From contig CAZEKX010000078.1 in assembly GCA_964512955.1 (NCBI GenBank), positions 1 to 8,538 of the forward strand: a DNA stretch of 8,538 bases. The letters run 5' to 3'. The notes beneath the pieces are model-generated. The model was not told the origin of the DNA. It saw nothing but the letters and a program-made list of their open reading frames with translations, and made no database searches. Source of the DNA: HGM04593 sp964512955 (lineage in GTDB: Bacteria; Bacteroidota; Bacteroidia; Bacteroidales; Bacteroidaceae). Both the position numbers and the translations under genes were made by a program. This document shows positions 6,083 through 8,538 of this stretch, piece after piece (within the stretch, counting starts at the first letter, position 1; each line of letters starts with the position of its first letter).

Positions 6083-7303
6083 CTATTCGTAACGTATTGC
6101 CTCTATGGGGTCAAGGTCGGCTGCTTTCTTGGCCGGGTACCATCCAAAGAATATTCCTGTTAATGTACATACCGCAAAACTCAGAATTACACTCCAAGGT
6201 TGTATGTACACAGGCCATTGGGCTAGAATCTTCACCAAATAGGAGCAACCTGCTCCAACAAGAACTCCTATCAGTCCACCGGTAATGCTAATGAGTATGG
6301 CTTCTATGAGGAACTGACTCAATATATCTATACCTCTTGCTCCCACCGACATGCGTAAACCAATCTCCTTTGTTCTTTCGGTAACCGATACGTACATTAT
6401 ATTCATAATACCAATACCACCTACCACAAGCGATATGCCTGCTACACAACCAAGCAGTACTGTCATCATATCTGTTGTGCTGTTCATCATTTCGCTTAAT
6501 TCCTGTTGTGAACGTATTGTAAAGTTATCCTCGGCGCCATTCTCCAATTTGTGATTTCGTCGCAGTATTGCTGTAATCTCTTCTATGGCATCTTCTGTAA
6601 GGTCTTCTCTTATTGCCGATGCATTTATTCCTTGTAAATAATTCACTGCCAATATTCGTTTCATGACACTGGTGTACGGTGCAAGTACCATATTGTCTTG
6701 GTCCATTCCCATGCTGTTGTATCCTTTAGATACAAGAGTTCCTATAACGGTAAAGGGAATTGTTCCAAACCGCACAACTTTGCCTATTGGGTCCTCTCCG
6801 TTGGGGAACAGTTCATCGACAACAGTTTTTCCCAGTATGCACACCTTTGCTGCTGTTTTCACATCTTGTTGACTGAACATTGTTCCTTCGTCAATACTTA
6901 ATTGACGTATAGTCAGATATTCTTCTGCTATGCCATATATTGTTGTAGGGGTATTATTATTTCCATGAATAAACTGTCCGGAACTGTTTACGCTGGGGCT
7001 TACTGCCGAAAGCAGTTGTGCTTCGGTGCATATACTTTCGTAGTCCTCTAATTTCAATGTTTGCATATCACTGCTACTTTGACGTACTCCACCTCTGCGG
7101 TCGCCACCGGGATGTATCATTATCATGTTCGAACCCATCTCGGATATTTGTGCCTGTATGCTTCTTTTGGAACCTTGTCCTATGGCAAGCATTGTAATAA
7201 CCGATGCTACACCAATGATTATACCAAGCATAGTTAAAAAAGCACGTAATTTATTGCCTGCTATTGCTCGAAGTGCAATTTTAAATAGGTTTATGAAATT
7301 CAT
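6083..7303 (-). CDS. MacB-like ABC transporter permease
   Basis: This 406-residue inner-membrane protein has the MacB/FtsX topology. TM1 lies at about 21-43 (AFLTMLGIIIGVASVITMLA). A periplasmic domain of about 230 residues follows, and then three C-terminal helices at about 280-304, 330-355 and 370-389. The segment VSVTERTKEIGLRMSVGAR (306-323) is the conserved coupling region next to TM2, and the protein ends in the family signature DPIEAIRYE. E. coli MacB carries its ATPase fused at the N-terminus; here the ATPase is a separate gene 18 nt upstream. Such permeases act by mechanotransmission, driving periplasmic substrates out through an adaptor and a TolC-like channel. The substrate (drug, lipid, peptide or siderophore) cannot be read from the sequence. 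A weak AGGAAA precedes the start. Confidence 0.9.
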   Translation of the reverse strand: MNFINLFKIALRAIAGNKLRAFLTMLGIIIGVASVITMLAIGQGSKRSIQAQISEMGSNMIMIHPGGDRRGGVRQSSSDMQTLKLEDYESICTEAQLLSAVSPSVNSSGQFIHGNNNTPTTIYGIAEEYLTIRQLSIDEGTMFSQQDVKTAAKVCILGKTVVDELFPNGEDPIGKVVRFGTIPFTVIGTLVSKGYNSMGMDQDNMVLAPYTSVMKRILAVNYLQGINASAIREDLTEDAIEEITAILRRNHKLENGAEDNFTIRSQQELSEMMNSTTDMMTVLLGCVAGISLVVGGIGIMNIMYVSVTERTKEIGLRMSVGARGIDILSQFLIEAILISITGGLIGVLVGAGCSYLVKILAQWPVYIQPWSVILSFAVCTLTGIFFGWYPAKKAADLDPIEAIRYE

Positions 7304-7321
7304 CTTTTTCCTGTTTAGTTG

Positions 7322-8068
7322 TTAATCGTCATTCGATACAGGTAGTGAAGCCAATGTATCGGCTGCCGATAATATATTTTCATTTACAGTATCCGACTTA
7401 ATCTTGCCGTCTTTTAGGACAATGTTGCGTGTACTGTATTGGGCAATTTCGGGATTGTGTGTTACAAATATAATTGTACGTCCTTCGGCATGCAGGCGTT
7501 GAAACAGTGTCAGAATCTCGAACGATGTACGTGTATCAAGGTTGCCTGTCGCTTCATCGGCAAGTATCACTGCCGGGTTGTTCACTAAGGCTCGTGCAAT
7601 TGCTACTCGTTGCATCTGTCCACCACTCATCTGGTTGCTTTTGTGGGTAAGTCTGTCGCCTAATCCCACAGCAACAAGAGCATCTATGGCACGTTTTCGT
7701 CGCTCTTTTGCATCTATTTTTGGGTTGTACATCAGTGGTAGTTCTACATTCTCAACAGCAGTTGTTTTTGCTAAAAGATTATAGTTCTGGAATACAAACC
7801 CAATCTTTTTCATGCGCATTCCGGCACGTTGGTTTTTGCTCATCTTACGAACGGGAATACCGTCGAGACGATACTCTCCGCTAGTTGGGGTGTCCAAGCA
7901 TCCCAACAGGTTAAGCAGTGTCGATTTTCCCGACCCCGATGTCCCCATTATGGTTACAAACTCGTTCTCTTGAATGGTGAAACTTACACCACGTAAAGCA
8001 CGTACGGTTTCACTACCCACGATGAACTCTCGTTTAACATCTCTCAGGTCTATTATGGCTTTCTTCAT
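7322..8068 (-). CDS. MacB/LolD-type ABC transporter ATP-binding protein
   Basis: This is a 248-residue cytoplasmic ATPase with all catalytic motifs present: Walker A GTSGSGKST (42-50), Q-loop Gln94 in VFQNYNLL, signature MSGGQ (147-151, Met replacing the usual Leu) followed by QRVAIARAL, Walker B VILADE (167-172), D-loop NLDT (176-179) and H-loop His204. The GEYRLDG and MSKNQRAGMR segments are typical of the MacB/LolD/FtsE group. The last 25 or so residues (SDTVNENILSAAD and on) form a non-conserved tail. It starts 6 nt after the adaptor stop and powers the permease encoded just downstream. Confidence 0.93.
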   Translation of the reverse strand: MKKAIIDLRDVKREFIVGSETVRALRGVSFTIQENEFVTIMGTSGSGKSTLLNLLGCLDTPTSGEYRLDGIPVRKMSKNQRAGMRMKKIGFVFQNYNLLAKTTAVENVELPLMYNPKIDAKERRKRAIDALVAVGLGDRLTHKSNQMSGGQMQRVAIARALVNNPAVILADEATGNLDTRTSFEILTLFQRLHAEGRTIIFVTHNPEIAQYSTRNIVLKDGKIKSDTVNENILSAADTLASLPVSNDD

Positions 8069-8074
8069 GGGGTG

Positions 8075-8538
8075 TTATTTTTTATTGTTTCTTCCCGGAG
8101 AGCCTGGGGCAAAGGGACTGCGTTCCATTGTCTTGCCCATATTATTTTCGTTGCCATTGTCTATGCTTGCTTCGGTAACAACACGCGTGCCTTCGGAAAT
8201 ACCCTCTAAAATTTGAGTCAGGTTCCCATTGTCAATACCACTCTTTACGCTATGTGCCGTAAATGTCTTTCCTTCCAAAGTCCATAGTTTTTCTTTGCTC
8301 TCAATGTCGTTTATGGTATACTCATCTCCCAAGAGCAATGGATTGGGAGTAAAACGCAGGGCTTTACTGTTTACTGCTTTAACATCTCTCTCTTCCAATG
8401 TGTAAATGGTAACATTGGCTGTTAATCCCGGTTTTAGTTTCAGGTGCGGGTTTGCTGCCGAAATCACAACTTCGTATGTTACAACATTACTTGTTGTGGT
8501 TGGCTCTTGTCGCACCTGAGTTACAAATCCTTCGAATG
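8075..8538 (-). CDS. MacA-like periplasmic adaptor subunit (5' end beyond the window)
   Basis: Only the C-terminal 154 or so codons are present, and the frame stays open through 8538. Near the edge it reads FEGFVTQVRQEP, then NVVTYEVVISAANPHLKLKPGLTANVTI, the conserved beta-barrel and membrane-proximal region of MacA-type membrane fusion proteins. The GTG at 8513-8515 encodes an internal Val and is not a start. The protein would be anchored in the inner membrane and link the ABC permease to an outer-membrane channel. It ends in a basic, Pro/Gly-rich tail (SPFAPGSPGRNNKK) common in Bacteroidota homologues. The stop lies 6 nt before the ATPase start. A TolC-type gene may lie further upstream in the operon, outside the window. 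Confidence 0.9.
   Translation of the reverse strand, partial: FEGFVTQVRQEPTTTSNVVTYEVVISAANPHLKLKPGLTANVTIYTLEERDVKAVNSKALRFTPNPLLLGDEYTINDIESKEKLWTLEGKTFTAHSVKSGIDNGNLTQILEGISEGTRVVTEASIDNGNENNMGKTMERSPFAPGSPGRNNKK

Noticed and set aside
8513..8515. GTG as start codon of the adaptor gene
   Set aside because: The frame continues upstream with the family-typical FEGFVTQ, so this GTG is an internal valine and the gene runs off the window.

Overview
The window looks like chromosomal DNA of a Bacteroidales bacterium (Bacteroides/Prevotella/Parabacteroides relatives). Supporting signs are AT-rich intergenic DNA, outer-membrane proteins with Bacteroidota-type signal peptides ending in A-Q, a lipoprotein with an acidic post-cysteine tail, promoter-like TAnnTTTG elements, almost no Shine-Dalgarno sequences, and a Wzi-family protein of the Bacteroidota type. 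Genus cannot be fixed from this sequence alone.

Layout, left to right. (1) 1-375, plus strand: the C-terminal end of a BspA-like leucine-rich-repeat surface protein. Its frame is closed by a TGA at 40-42, so it is a remnant, or a gene with a frameshift or nonsense change. (2) 381-418: a perfect 15-bp inverted repeat that can terminate transcription from both sides. (3) 413-4118, minus strand: a complete thiamine-salvage operon. Read in transcription order it has a promoter, a TPP riboswitch, a leader with two further hairpins, a TonB-dependent receptor, a PnuC/PnuT-type inner-membrane transporter and thiamine pyrophosphokinase. (4) 4151-6010, minus strand: a Wzi-family outer-membrane protein followed after 6 nt by a small lipocalin-like lipoprotein. 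They share a promoter at 6039-6069 that is overlapped by a 10-bp inverted repeat. (5) 6083-8538, minus strand: the 3' part of a MacAB-type tripartite ABC exporter operon, with the adaptor (5' end outside the window), ATPase and permease as separate genes.

How it works together. The thiamine operon forms a linear path: the receptor brings thiamine (or a derivative) across the outer membrane using TonB energy, the PnuC-family protein moves it across the inner membrane, and the kinase converts it to TPP, which traps it and feeds back on the riboswitch. The Wzi/lipoprotein pair probably acts at the cell surface. The ABC genes probably form a periplasm-spanning efflux or export pump with an outer-membrane factor that is not seen here.

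No mobile element, CRISPR array, tRNA or rRNA was seen. No clearly new system is present. The items most worth a second look are the leader architecture between the TPP aptamer and its gene, the possible operator over the wzi promoter, the wzi-lipoprotein pair, and the disrupted LRR gene end.
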